DNA of 64,000 nt from Burkholderiales bacterium (GTDB taxonomy: Bacteria; Pseudomonadota; Gammaproteobacteria; Burkholderiales; Burkholderiaceae_C), in NCBI GenBank assembly GCA_016185015.1, contig JACPOI010000040.1:1-64000 (forward strand). Direction: 5' to 3'. Position 1 is the first letter of the stretch. Each line of letters opens with the position of its first letter. Of this stretch, positions 17,517 to 26,208 are shown piece after piece. Under the pieces are notes generated by a model. That model had not been told where the DNA came from, did no database searches, and saw only the letters and a list, made by a program, of their open reading frames with translations. The translations under genes and the position numbers were made by a program.

Positions 17517-19610
17517 TCACGCGCGCAGATGCTGCCGGGCGAAGTCCACGTACCAGCCCAGGCAGCCCGGATTGGCCATGGCATCCTGGTTGACAACCTT
17601 CTCCAGCGGCTGGCCCAGCAGCAGTTTCTTGATCGGCAACTCCTGCTTCTTGCCGCTGAGCGTGCGCGGGATCTCGGCGACCTGCAGGATCTCGTTGGGC
17701 ACGAAACGCGGCGACAGCGCGGTCTTGATGGCGTCGTTGATCTTTGCCTTCATGGCGGCGTCCAGCGTGTGCCCGGGGCGCAGCACCACGAACAGCGGCA
17801 TGTAGCTCTCGCGGCCCAGGTATTCGAGGTCCACCACCATGGTGTCCAGCACCTCGGGCAGGGCCTCCACCGCGCTGTAGAGTTCGCTGGTGCCCATCCG
17901 CAGGCCGTGGCGGTTGATGGTGGCATCGCTGCGCCCGTAGATGATGCAACTGCCACGTGGCGTGATCTTCAGCCAGTCGCCGTGGCGCCAGGCCGGACCG
18001 GCCGATGCCGGCGCGTCACCGCCGCCGGGCCGCCGACCGTGGCCGGCCGGGTACATGTCGAAGTAGCTCGACAGGTAGCGCTGGTTGCCCTCGTCATTCC
18101 AGAAATACAACGGCATGCTGGGGATGGGCTGGCTGCAGACCAGCTCGCCCACCGCATCCAGCACCGGTTCGCCCTGCTCGTTCCAGGCCTCGACCGCCGA
18201 GCCCAGCACACGACACTGCATTTCGCCCGGCACCTGGGGCAGCTCGCGGTTGCCGGCGATGAAGGCGCCGGCAAAGTCGGTGCCACCCGAGATATTGCTC
18301 CACCAGATGTCCTTCGTTCCCAGCGCTGCCATCTGGGCGCTGGTCCAGGCCTGCACGTCCTCGCTCAGCGGTGAGCCGGTCGAGCCCAACGCGCGCACCT
18401 GGCGCAGGGGGCCGCACTGTTTCAGATCGATGCCCGCCTTCATGCAGCTGGCGAAGAAGGCCGCGCCGGCGCCAAAGAAGGTGGCGCGCGTGTCGGCCAC
18501 GAAGCGCCACAGCGTGGTCCAGTCCGGCGCCACCTTGTTGCCGGCCGCGTCCACCGTGGCCCCGCCCGGGCTGCCATCGAACAGGCAGACCGTGGTGCCG
18601 GTCAGCAGGCCGCTGAGCTGCGAGTTCCACATGATCCAGCCGGTCGAGCTGTACCAGTGGAAGCGTTCGCCCCAGCTGTTGGGTGCGTAGCTGCAGCCGA
18701 TATCGCCGTGCAGCGAAAACGCCAGGGCCACGATCATGATGCCGCCGTGCCCGTGCACGATGGGCTTGGGCAGGCCGGTCGTGCCGCTGGAGTAGACCAC
18801 CCACAGCGGATGGTCGAAAGGCACGCTCAGGGGCTTGAAAGCCGCGGTCTGCGCATCCTTGCGCGCCACCGTCTGCGCCCAGGGCATCACCCCCGCTCCC
18901 GCAGAGAGCTTGATGTCTGGCAGGCCGAGGTTGGACAGCACGATCAGGTGCTTCACGGTGGGCAGCGCACCACAGATTTCAGCCACCGCATCGCGCCGGT
19001 CGATGTCGCGCCCACCATAGCGCACGCCGTCGCAGGCGATCAGCACCTTGGGCTCGATCTGCTTGAAGCGGTCGAGCACGGCGGCCGTGCCCATGTCGGG
19101 GGCGCACAGGCTCCAGATGGCGCCGATGCTGGCCGTGGCCAGGAAGGCCACCATGGTCTCGGGAACATTGGGCAGGTAGGCCACCACGCGGTCGCCCTTG
19201 CGCACCCCCTGCGCCTGCAGGTGCAAGGCCAGCGAGGCCACCTGCCGCTGCAGCTCGGGCCAGCTCAGCTCGCGCGCCGGCTCACCCGCTGCCAGGCTCT
19301 GCTCGTTGTGGCTGACGATGGCCGGAAAGCCTGCGGCGTGCGCCATCTGTGCGTGGCGCAGCACCTGCTGCACGTAGTTCACCTGGGCCCCCGGAAACCA
19401 GCGCGCCCCCGGCATGCGGTTGTCGGCCAGGGCCGCCGCGTGCGGCGTCGGCGAGTAGACGCCGTAGCAGTCCCAGATGCTCTGCCAGAAGGCGTCCAGG
19501 TCGCTCACCGACCATCGCCACAGCGCGTCGTAGCTGTCGAAAGCCAGCCCGCGCTGCTCGCGCAGCCAGTTCTGGTAGAGGCGGATTTGCGGAATGTAGG
19601 GGGCTTGCAT
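17517..19610 (-). CDS. aacS: Acetoacetyl-CoA synthetase (acetoacetate-CoA ligase)
   Basis: Activates acetoacetate with ATP and CoA through an adenylate, linking ketone bodies or stored polyhydroxybutyrate to central metabolism. The 697-residue protein starts at the ATG at 19610 with AGGAG seven bases upstream; the reading frame stays open further upstream without a plausible start. Motifs are the AMP-binding loop YSSGTTGLPKPIVHGHGG, ALGSTGSPL and the C-terminal YGRSDATINRHGLRMGTSEL. The N-terminal ACS extension (DAFWQSIWDCYG) supports AacS rather than a general acyl-CoA ligase. It is divergent from a TetR regulator. Confidence 0.92.
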   Translation of the reverse strand: MQAPYIPQIRLYQNWLREQRGLAFDSYDALWRWSVSDLDAFWQSIWDCYGVYSPTPHAAALADNRMPGARWFPGAQVNYVQQVLRHAQMAHAAGFPAIVSHNEQSLAAGEPARELSWPELQRQVASLALHLQAQGVRKGDRVVAYLPNVPETMVAFLATASIGAIWSLCAPDMGTAAVLDRFKQIEPKVLIACDGVRYGGRDIDRRDAVAEICGALPTVKHLIVLSNLGLPDIKLSAGAGVMPWAQTVARKDAQTAAFKPLSVPFDHPLWVVYSSGTTGLPKPIVHGHGGIMIVALAFSLHGDIGCSYAPNSWGERFHWYSSTGWIMWNSQLSGLLTGTTVCLFDGSPGGATVDAAGNKVAPDWTTLWRFVADTRATFFGAGAAFFASCMKAGIDLKQCGPLRQVRALGSTGSPLSEDVQAWTSAQMAALGTKDIWWSNISGGTDFAGAFIAGNRELPQVPGEMQCRVLGSAVEAWNEQGEPVLDAVGELVCSQPIPSMPLYFWNDEGNQRYLSSYFDMYPAGHGRRPGGGDAPASAGPAWRHGDWLKITPRGSCIIYGRSDATINRHGLRMGTSELYSAVEALPEVLDTMVVDLEYLGRESYMPLFVVLRPGHTLDAAMKAKINDAIKTALSPRFVPNEILQVAEIPRTLSGKKQELPIKKLLLGQPLEKVVNQDAMANPGCLGWYVDFARQHLRA

Positions 19611-19718
19611 GGTCTCCTGCCTTGTTCTTTTGTTCGGCCCAGGCACTCTAGCATCGCCCCCCGTCCGCAAGATTGCGTACCGGCCCCGGCGGACCCGATG
19701 CCCGGTGCCTCTTGACAT

Positions 19719-19736
19719 TTCGCACAGTCGTGCTAA
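19719..19736. promoter_or_regulatory. TetR-type operator copy 1
   Basis: TTCGCACAGTCGTGCTAA is an 18-bp imperfect palindrome 10 bp before the TetR start. It matches the perfect operator at 20405-20422 at 15 of 18 positions. Repression of the tetR gene itself, and perhaps of aacS on the other side, is inferred. Confidence 0.7.
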
Positions 19737-19746
19737 ATTTTGCGCC

Positions 19747-20355
19747 ATGACGCCTGACACCAAGACCGTGAAGAGCGAGATGACCCGCACCGCCATCATC
19801 GGCGCGGCGCTGGATCTCGCCTGCGAACAGGGTCTGGAGGCGATCTCGCTGCAGGTCGTTGCCGACCGCATCGGCCTGTCCAAGAGCGGCGTGTTCTCGC
19901 GGGTCGGCTCACGCGAAGCGCTGCAGAAGGTCGTGATTGAGGAGTACGGCCGGCAGTTCCTGGCCGAGGTCTTTGTACCCGCCATGCAGGCGCCCAAGGG
20001 CCTGCCGCGGCTCAAGGCAATCGTGGAGCGCTGGCTGGTGCGCATGCGCGAAGTTGAGGTCCAGAAAGGCTGTCTGTACACGGCCGGCGCCTTCGAGCTC
20101 GATGATCGCGACGGCGAACTGCGCGACTTCCTGCTTCAGCAGGTCGCTGCCTGGCGCAGCACACTGCGCCGCACCGTGCTGCAGGCGGTCGAGGCCGGTC
20201 ATCTGCGGGCCGACACGGACCCTGAGCAGCTGGTCGGCGAACTTTCCAACATGGCCATCGGGTTGTTGCATGACGCCCGGTTCCTGCGCGACCCGCGCGC
20301 GGCCGAACGGGCCCAGGCCACCTGGCAGCGCCTGCTCCGAAGCTACCAAGCCTGA
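19747..20355 (+). CDS. TetR-family transcriptional repressor
   Basis: A 202-residue TetR regulator from the ATG at 19747. The N-terminal HTH (AAIIGAALDLACEQGLEAIS-type start, then VVADRIGLSKSGVFSRVGSREAL) is complete. The C-terminal ligand domain has the short LFAW-like pattern of a TetR_C branch common in proteobacteria (GCLYTAGAFELDDRDGELRD). The 18-bp palindromes before this gene and before the following operon indicate autoregulation and control of the peptide-hydrolase pair. The ligand is unknown; a lipid- or ester-type signal would suit the hydrolase. Confidence 0.9.
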   Translation: MTPDTKTVKSEMTRTAIIGAALDLACEQGLEAISLQVVADRIGLSKSGVFSRVGSREALQKVVIEEYGRQFLAEVFVPAMQAPKGLPRLKAIVERWLVRMREVEVQKGCLYTAGAFELDDRDGELRDFLLQQVAAWRSTLRRTVLQAVEAGHLRADTDPEQLVGELSNMAIGLLHDARFLRDPRAAERAQATWQRLLRSYQA

Positions 20356-20404
20356 GTGAACGAAGGGCGACGTTGATCCGATGTCGCCTGTTGTTTGCCC
20401 AAAT

Positions 20405-20422
20405 TTCGCACGATCGTGCGAA
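20405..20422. promoter_or_regulatory. TetR-type operator copy 2, perfect 18-bp palindrome
   Basis: TTCGCACGATCGTGCGAA is fully symmetric and lies 14 bp before the small peptide gene. It shares 15 of 18 bases with the site in front of tetR. Confidence 0.75.
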
Positions 20423-20436
20423 GAAAGGAAATCACC

Positions 20437-20550
20437 ATGTGGATCATCTTTTCCGGCCTGGGCCTGTACCTGCTGCTGCGCAGTCTGATCGCCGCCTTCA
20501 AGTCGCTGCGCAGCATCCCGCGCAGCAACCGTGACTGGATCTTTTTCTGA
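20437..20550 (+). CDS. Small membrane peptide, 37 aa, first gene of a TetR-controlled operon
   Basis: A 37-residue frame with an AAAGGAAA ribosome site, directly behind the perfect TetR operator and 11 bp before the hydrolase start. It has a hydrophobic helix (WIIFSGLGLYLLLRSLIAAF), a basic segment KSLRSIPRS and an aromatic end DWIFF. The arrangement is that of a single-pass inner-membrane peptide with its C-terminus at the membrane surface. The function is unknown. Its tight coupling to the hydrolase suggests a membrane-docking or regulatory role, which is inference. Confidence 0.7.
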   Translation: MWIIFSGLGLYLLLRSLIAAFKSLRSIPRSNRDWIFF

Positions 20551-20561
20551 GGAGCGCCACC

Positions 20562-21461
20562 ATGTCGACCAGCCCCCAGACCGCCGGCGCCAGCTACTAC
20601 GGCAACAGCGCCCTCGTTCGCCTGGCCCGCCTGGGCCTGTCCGTCTCGCAGCAGCTCTGGCCCGGCCTGGCGGTGCGCGCAGCCCAGCGTCTCTTCGGCA
20701 CGCCGCTGCCGCCACGCTGGCTGCGCCGGCCCCGCGCCTGGCCGGCGCACTGGTCGATCGAGCGCTGGCCCTTCGAGCGCGCCGGCCTCACGCTGTACCG
20801 GGACCGCACGGTGGCCGGCGATGCGCCCGCCGTGCTGCTGGTGCACGGCTGGGGCGGACACGCCGGCCAGATGCTGCCGCTGGCGGAGGCCCTGGCCGCC
20901 CGGGGCCTGCAGGCCCTCCTCCTGGACATGCCGGCGCACGGGCGCAGTGCCGGCAGCACCAGCAACCTGCCGCAGTTCGCGCGCGCCGTCGAGTACGTGG
21001 CGGCGCGGCTGCAGGCCAGCGGCCTGACCCTGCAGGCGGTGGTGGCGCATTCGCTGGGCGCCAATGCAGCGGCGCATGCGCTGAGCCGCGGCCTGGCCGT
21101 GCAACGGCTGGTGATGCTGGCGCCACCCGCTTCACCACACGCCTACACGCAACTGTTTGCCCGCATGTTCGGGCTGAGCGAGCCCACGCGCGGCGCCATG
21201 CAGCGGCGCATCGAAGCGCGCGAAGGCATCCTGATGCCGCAGTTCGAGCCGCCGGCCGTGGGTCCGCGCATCCGCGTGCCGACCCTGGTGGTGCACGACC
21301 GGGGCGACCGCATCAACCGCTTTGCCGATGGCGAGGCCTACGCCCGGGCCATCGCCGGGGCGCAGCTGCAGGCCACCCACGGGCTGGGGCACATGAAGAT
21401 CCTGAAGGAACCGGCCGTGCTGGACAGCGTGGCCGACTTCGTCAACGTCAGGCCACGCTGA
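20562..21461 (+). CDS. Alpha/beta-hydrolase
   Basis: A 299-residue serine hydrolase without a signal peptide. The oxyanion loop HGWGGHAGQM, the nucleophile elbow AHSLGAN (Ser), an acid in VHDRGDRINR and the catalytic His in HGLGHMKIL make a full triad. The elbow begins with Ala where GxSxG has Gly, a tolerated variant. It is the second gene of the TetR-controlled operon. The substrate (ester, lactone or lipid) cannot be told. Its last 14 bp overlap the end of the convergent GGDEF-EAL gene. Confidence 0.88.
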   Translation: MSTSPQTAGASYYGNSALVRLARLGLSVSQQLWPGLAVRAAQRLFGTPLPPRWLRRPRAWPAHWSIERWPFERAGLTLYRDRTVAGDAPAVLLVHGWGGHAGQMLPLAEALAARGLQALLLDMPAHGRSAGSTSNLPQFARAVEYVAARLQASGLTLQAVVAHSLGANAAAHALSRGLAVQRLVMLAPPASPHAYTQLFARMFGLSEPTRGAMQRRIEAREGILMPQFEPPAVGPRIRVPTLVVHDRGDRINRFADGEAYARAIAGAQLQATHGLGHMKILKEPAVLDSVADFVNVRPR

Positions 21462-24186
21462 AGTTGTCGACCAGGTAGCGCCCGAAATCCTCGGCGCTCA
21501 TGGGCTTGCCGAAGTGATAACCCTGCAACAGGGTGACGCCCTGCTGAGCCAGCACACCTGCGATGTCCTCGCTCTCCACGCCCTCGGCCACGGTCTGCAG
21601 TCCGAAGGCCGAGGCGATCTTGACCACGGCCTGGATCAGCTGGCTGCCCTGCTCGGTCCTGGCGCGGCGCACGAAGGAGATGTCGATCTTGATCTTGGAG
21701 GCCGGCATGTCGTGCAGCTGCGAGAGCGAGGAAAAGCCGGTGCCGAAGTCGTCGATGGCGATGCCGAAGCCGGCCTCAGTCAGTTCGGCCAGGCGCTTCT
21801 CGGTGTGCTCGGCGTCCTCCATGGCCACGCTCTCGGTGATCTCCAGGTCCACCACCGAGACGGGGATGGCCAGCCGGTCCAGGTCTTCCAGCAGGTCGGC
21901 GGTGAAGGTGGGCGTGAAGAGCTGGCGACGCGAGACATTGACCGAGATGCGCATGTCCAGCCCGCGCTGGCGCCAGCGGTGCAGGTTGTCGATAGCCTGC
22001 TTCCAGACCTGCTGGCCCATCTCGCGGATCAGGCCCAGGTTCTCGGCCATGGGCACGAAGGTGGCCGGCGACACCCAGCCATAGGTTTCGTCCTGCCAGC
22101 GCGCCAGCGCCTCGCAACTCACCACGCGGCGGGTGCGCGCATCCACGATGGGCTGGAACCAGGTCTGGATCTTGCCCTCGCGGATGGCCGTGGCCAGCCG
22201 GTTCTGGATGTACAGCGCCTTGCGATCTTCGTCGCGCTGCGCGATCTCGGAGAAGAAACGCACCGTGTTGCGCCCCTGCTGCTTGGCCGCGAACATGGCG
22301 CGGTCGGCCTGCGACAGCAGGGTCTCGACGGTCTTGGCGTCCGTCGGGAACAGGGCCACGCCCATGCTGAAGGTGGCGTTGAACTCCGCCTCGCCCAGGC
22401 GGATCGGCGTCTGGCAGACGGCGGCCAGCTTGGAGATGGCCTCCTCGGCATCGGCCTGGCTGCCCAGGTCGGTGAGCAGCACCACGAACTCGTCGCCGCC
22501 CCAGCGCGCCAGCGTGTCGCCGGCGCGCAGGCAGTGGCGCATGGCGCCTGACAGCGCCACCAGCAGCTCGTCGCCGGTCTTGTGGCCGAACTGGTCGTTG
22601 ACGTGCTTGAAGTGGTCCAGGTCCAGGAAACCCAGCGCCACCGTCAGGCCGCTGCGCTCGGCGCTGCGCACGGCCATCTTGCAGCGGTCCTCCAGCAGCA
22701 CGCGGTTGGGCAGGCCGGTCAGCGCGTCATGCAGGGCCATGTGCGTCACGTGCTTTTCAAGCTGGTAACTCTGCGTGATGTCACGCAACACACCGCGCAC
22801 ACTGCCGCCGCGGCGCGTGCCGCTGATGAAGCGGTACTCGATCCACAGCTCCTTGGCATCGGGGCGGCGCAGGCGCAGGCGTCCGCTTAGGCTGCTTTTC
22901 TCGCCCTCGTCCAGCTGCTGGAACTGCATCTGCAGGTTTTCCACGTCTTCCAGGTGGATGTGCTCGAAGATGCGTGCGCCGGGCTGCACCTCGATGCCGG
23001 CCAGCCGAGTCCAGCCCGGGCTGGCACGCAGGTAACGACCGTCGGCGGCCAGTTCGACCACCCCTTCCTCCAGCATGTCCAGCGTCTGCAGGTGGGCAAA
23101 GTGTTCTTCGTCGTGCTGCAGCACGCTCTGCATGAGCGTGTGGCTGGCCTCGGCCGCTTCGCCGATCTCGTCGGGATCCGAGCGCGCCTGCGCCAGCGCC
23201 TGCTCCACGGGCACGCTCAACGCATGCTCGCGGGCGAACAGGGAGGTGGCGCGCGACAGGCTGGCGATGCGCAGGGCCCCGGCATTGGCCCAGCGGCCCA
23301 GCACCAGCCACAGCACCGCGGCCAGCAGGCTCATCAGCGTGAAGCTGCCCAGCAGCACCAACGCCGGCGACAGGGCCTGCTGCACGTTCTGCCGCAGCAC
23401 CAGCACCGGCACCCCGGGCTCATCGACCAGGAGCGGCAGGTTGCGTTGCTCCTGCTGACGCTCGCCGTCGCTGATCGGACCGCTGTAGCCGACCGACAGC
23501 TGGCGACCGAAATCCTGTGAGCCGCCCGAGCTGGCCAGCACCAGGCCGTCGTGCACCAGGTAAAGGCTGATGTCGGCTGCGCTCAGCTGGCGCAGCACGC
23601 CGTGGTCCAGCGGCTGCAGCAGCACCAGCTGCCCGGTGCCCTGGACCCCCAGCCACAGCGGCACGCTCTGCACCTTGAAGACGGTGCGATGCTCGGCGCT
23701 GTAGAACCAGCGCGGTTGCGGCCGGCCGATCGAGAAGTGCCGGCGCAGCACCGCGCCCTCCGGGCCGTACTGGAACACGACCCGGCCCTTGTCATCCAGC
23801 ACCACCCCCGAGGGGAAGCGGTCGAGCTTGCCCTCCAGCGCAGCGAAATAGGCGCGCAGGCGCAGCCAGTTGGCAGCCTGGTCGCCCTGCGCAAACACCC
23901 GCATGAAATCGATCTGCGACTTCACCTCCTCGGCATTGCGCAGCCAGGTGTCCTGCAAGGCGCCATAGCTGCGCTCCAGGTGCCGTAGCGCCTCGTCGGC
24001 GCTGCGGCGCTGGGCCTGCTGGACCTGCATCTGGTAGCCCAGCAGGACCAGCAGGCTGCCGCTGAGCGTGACGATCAGGAATACCAGGGCGAAGCGCGCG
24101 ACGAGCTGGCGCCGCAGGCTGTGCCGCGCGACATCCTGCCAGGTCGAAGGACTGACCAGGGCGGCGTCAAGCGGGCTGCGTGGCAT
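21448..24186 (-). CDS. Membrane-bound PAS-GGDEF-EAL c-di-GMP enzyme
   Basis: A 912-residue bifunctional regulator. It has a membrane helix near residues 30-50, a periplasmic sensor of about 220 residues (CHASE4-like by layout), a second helix near 290-312, a HAMP-like linker, a PAS domain (MLEEGVVELAADGRYLRASP), then GGDEF and EAL. The cyclase site is intact (GGDEF with I-site RAGD). The EAL side is also complete (EALARW, NVSRR, EITES, DDFGTG, AEGVES). Both activities are possible. It lies downstream of a periplasmic binding-protein gene on the same strand, which could supply its ligand signal. An in-frame stop just upstream fixes the start. Confidence 0.92.
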   Translation of the reverse strand: MPRSPLDAALVSPSTWQDVARHSLRRQLVARFALVFLIVTLSGSLLVLLGYQMQVQQAQRRSADEALRHLERSYGALQDTWLRNAEEVKSQIDFMRVFAQGDQAANWLRLRAYFAALEGKLDRFPSGVVLDDKGRVVFQYGPEGAVLRRHFSIGRPQPRWFYSAEHRTVFKVQSVPLWLGVQGTGQLVLLQPLDHGVLRQLSAADISLYLVHDGLVLASSGGSQDFGRQLSVGYSGPISDGERQQEQRNLPLLVDEPGVPVLVLRQNVQQALSPALVLLGSFTLMSLLAAVLWLVLGRWANAGALRIASLSRATSLFAREHALSVPVEQALAQARSDPDEIGEAAEASHTLMQSVLQHDEEHFAHLQTLDMLEEGVVELAADGRYLRASPGWTRLAGIEVQPGARIFEHIHLEDVENLQMQFQQLDEGEKSSLSGRLRLRRPDAKELWIEYRFISGTRRGGSVRGVLRDITQSYQLEKHVTHMALHDALTGLPNRVLLEDRCKMAVRSAERSGLTVALGFLDLDHFKHVNDQFGHKTGDELLVALSGAMRHCLRAGDTLARWGGDEFVVLLTDLGSQADAEEAISKLAAVCQTPIRLGEAEFNATFSMGVALFPTDAKTVETLLSQADRAMFAAKQQGRNTVRFFSEIAQRDEDRKALYIQNRLATAIREGKIQTWFQPIVDARTRRVVSCEALARWQDETYGWVSPATFVPMAENLGLIREMGQQVWKQAIDNLHRWRQRGLDMRISVNVSRRQLFTPTFTADLLEDLDRLAIPVSVVDLEITESVAMEDAEHTEKRLAELTEAGFGIAIDDFGTGFSSLSQLHDMPASKIKIDISFVRRARTEQGSQLIQAVVKIASAFGLQTVAEGVESEDIAGVLAQQGVTLLQGYHFGKPMSAEDFGRYLVDNFSVA

Positions 24187-24284
24187 GGTCGCTCAGGGCC
24201 TGCGCCCGGCCAAGGTCGTGTTGACCACGTCGCGCACGAAGCGGTACAACGCGTGCGTGACCGGGGCCCGGCGATCCCACGTCG

Positions 24285-25310
24285 TCAAGGCGCGCTCCCC
24301 GCCCAGCGCGCATCGACCAGGCTGCGCACGCTCAGGCCCTTGGCCACGATCTCGGGCTCGGTGGCGCGCAGAAAGCGGTCCACCGTGGCCAGCTGCTCGT
24401 CGGAAATACGGCCGTCGGGTGAATAGATGTTCTTGCGCAGCTGCAGCACATCCAGCAGCGTCTTGCGCTCCTCGGGCTCGCTCAGGCCCAGCGCCTCCAC
24501 CATGTCCTGGGCCTTGTGCGCGGCGATCCAGACCAGCGTGCGCTGGAGTGTGCGGACCATTTTCCCGACCAGCTCGGGGCGAACGGCCACCATGTCCTCA
24601 CGGGTAGCGACCATGCCGTTGAGGAACAGCCCCCCCATCTGCCGGCGCGTGGTGTCCAGGTCATGGTAATCCGCCAGGGGGAAGGCCACCTTCTGGCGAA
24701 CCAGGCGGGTCACGAAGGGCTCGTCGCCCACGATGGCGTCGACCGAGCCGGAGCTCAGGGCCGCATGCTGGCTGTCGTAGGACTGGCCGGCCGACACATA
24801 GTTGACCTGGTCGGGCTTGAGCCCGGCCTGGGCCAGCAGGTATTCGGCGAACAGCTGTGAAGTGGAGCGCCCGCCGGGCACATGGCCCTTGACGCCCACC
24901 ACCCGGCCCTTGAGGTCGGCGATAGACTTGACCTTGCCGCGCAGATTGGCGCGCACCAGCAGGGTGTAGGCCGGGACCCGCGTCATGGGCGCGATGCAGA
25001 CCACGGGTTTGCCATTGAGCTTCTGCAAGGCCAGGGCCGACAGGCCCGCCGCCGCAAAATCACTGTTGCGCTCCAGCATGGCGCGGATGGCCTGCGGGCC
25101 GCCCCCGGTGTAACGGATGTCCAGCTCCAGGCCCTCCGCAAGATCGGCGCCGATCTTGCTGGCCAGCGCGATGGGCAGGTAGAGCAGGTTGCCCGGGCCG
25201 GGCACGGAAATGGTGGCGCGGCTGGGCGTTGCAGCAGCGACTGGTCCGAACAAACCACCCGCTACGGCCAGTTGCCCGGCACGGGCCAGAAAACGCCTGC
25301 GCTCAAACAT
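24285..25310 (-). CDS. Exported ABC-type substrate-binding protein (NMT1/SsuA-like)
   Basis: A 341-residue periplasmic protein from the ATG at 25310, with an Arg-rich leader (MFERRRFLARAGQLAVAGG) of Tat-like character. The mature part resembles nitrate/taurine/thiamine-precursor receptors (LAEGLELDIRYTGGGPQAI, LKGRVVGVKG, DAIVGDEPF). No ABC permease or ATPase gene is next to it. Instead a GGDEF-EAL gene follows 98 bp downstream on the same strand. It may act as a ligand sensor for that protein, as some orphan binding proteins do, or serve a transporter encoded elsewhere. Confidence 0.85.
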   Translation of the reverse strand: MFERRRFLARAGQLAVAGGLFGPVAAATPSRATISVPGPGNLLYLPIALASKIGADLAEGLELDIRYTGGGPQAIRAMLERNSDFAAAGLSALALQKLNGKPVVCIAPMTRVPAYTLLVRANLRGKVKSIADLKGRVVGVKGHVPGGRSTSQLFAEYLLAQAGLKPDQVNYVSAGQSYDSQHAALSSGSVDAIVGDEPFVTRLVRQKVAFPLADYHDLDTTRRQMGGLFLNGMVATREDMVAVRPELVGKMVRTLQRTLVWIAAHKAQDMVEALGLSEPEERKTLLDVLQLRKNIYSPDGRISDEQLATVDRFLRATEPEIVAKGLSVRSLVDARWAGSAP

Positions 25311-25428
25311 GACGGCACCTCGCTTGTATTCACCAGCCAGATTACCCGAATTCACGTCTGGACGGCACCAGCGCACGGTAAAAGCCCGGGTTTCGTGCAC
25401 AGGTGCACAGCCGGGTGCCGTGGGCGTC

Positions 25429-26082
25429 CTACTGGGTGCCGAAAATGCGGTCGCCCGCATCGCCCAGCCCCGGCAGGATGTAGCCGTGGTCGCTGAGCTC
25501 GCGGTCGATGGCCGCCGTGTAGACCGGCACGTCCGGGTGTTCCTTGTAGAAGGTGTTGATGCCCTCGGGGCAGGTCAGCAGGCACAGGAACTTGATGGAC
25601 TTCGGCTTGCACTGCTTGAGGCGCGCCACCGCGGCGGCGGCCGAGTTGCCGGTGGCCAGCATGGGGTCGACCACCACCACGTCGCGCTCCTCCATGTGCT
25701 TGGGCATCTTGAAGTAGTACTCCACGGCCTGCAGGGTCTTGGGGTCGCGGTACAGGCCCACATGGCCCACGCGCGCGCCCGGCACCACCGAAAGCACGCC
25801 GTCCAGAATGCCGTTGCCCGCGCGCAGGATGCTGGCGAAGACCAGCTTCTTGCCGTCAATGACCCGGCCCGTCATGGTCTCCAGCGGCGTCTCGATCTGC
25901 ACGTCCTGCAGCGGCATGTCGCGGCAGACCTCGTAGATCATCAGGCTGGCGAGTTCGTTGAGCAGGCGGCGAAAGCTGCTGGTGCTGGCCTCCTTCTTGC
26001 GCATCAGCGTCAGCTTGTGCTGCACCAGCGGGTGGTCGATGAGGTGGACGTTGGCGCGCGCGGCCGGGTCGATGGCGATCAT
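25429..26082 (-). CDS. upp: Uracil phosphoribosyltransferase
   Basis: Salvages uracil with PRPP to give UMP. The 217 residues include the PRPP loop [10 protein letters not shown] (most homologues have TGGSA), the flexible region [12 protein letters not shown], the uracil-contact segment [12 protein letters not shown] and the C-terminal FGTQ. The length is family-typical. It is divergent from the uracil permease gene with 126 bp between them, so uptake and salvage are paired. Confidence 0.95.
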   Translation of the reverse strand: MIAIDPAARANVHLIDHPLVQHKLTLMRKKEASTSSFRRLLNELASLMIYEVCRDMPLQDVQIETPLETMTGRVIDGKKLVFASILRAGNGILDGVLSVVPGARVGHVGLYRDPKTLQAVEYYFKMPKHMEERDVVVVDPMLATGNSAAAAVARLKQCKPKSIKFLCLLTCPEGINTFYKEHPDVPVYTAAIDRELSDHGYILPGLGDAGDRIFGTQ

Positions 26083-26208
26083 GGTGCTTACTTTCGCTCG
26101 GGCTGATGGATGAACAGGGCTCGCCGTATTTTCCCCCGGGTTTGTCTGGTGGGGCCATCAGGGCAAATCCCTTAGCATCGCGGCACCCCACAACCAGGAG
26201 AGAGAACA

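Noticed and set aside
19611-20081. Upstream extension of the acetoacetyl-CoA synthetase frame across the tetR gene
   Set aside because: AGGAG and the family N-terminus fix the start at 19610; the extension is antisense to tetR.
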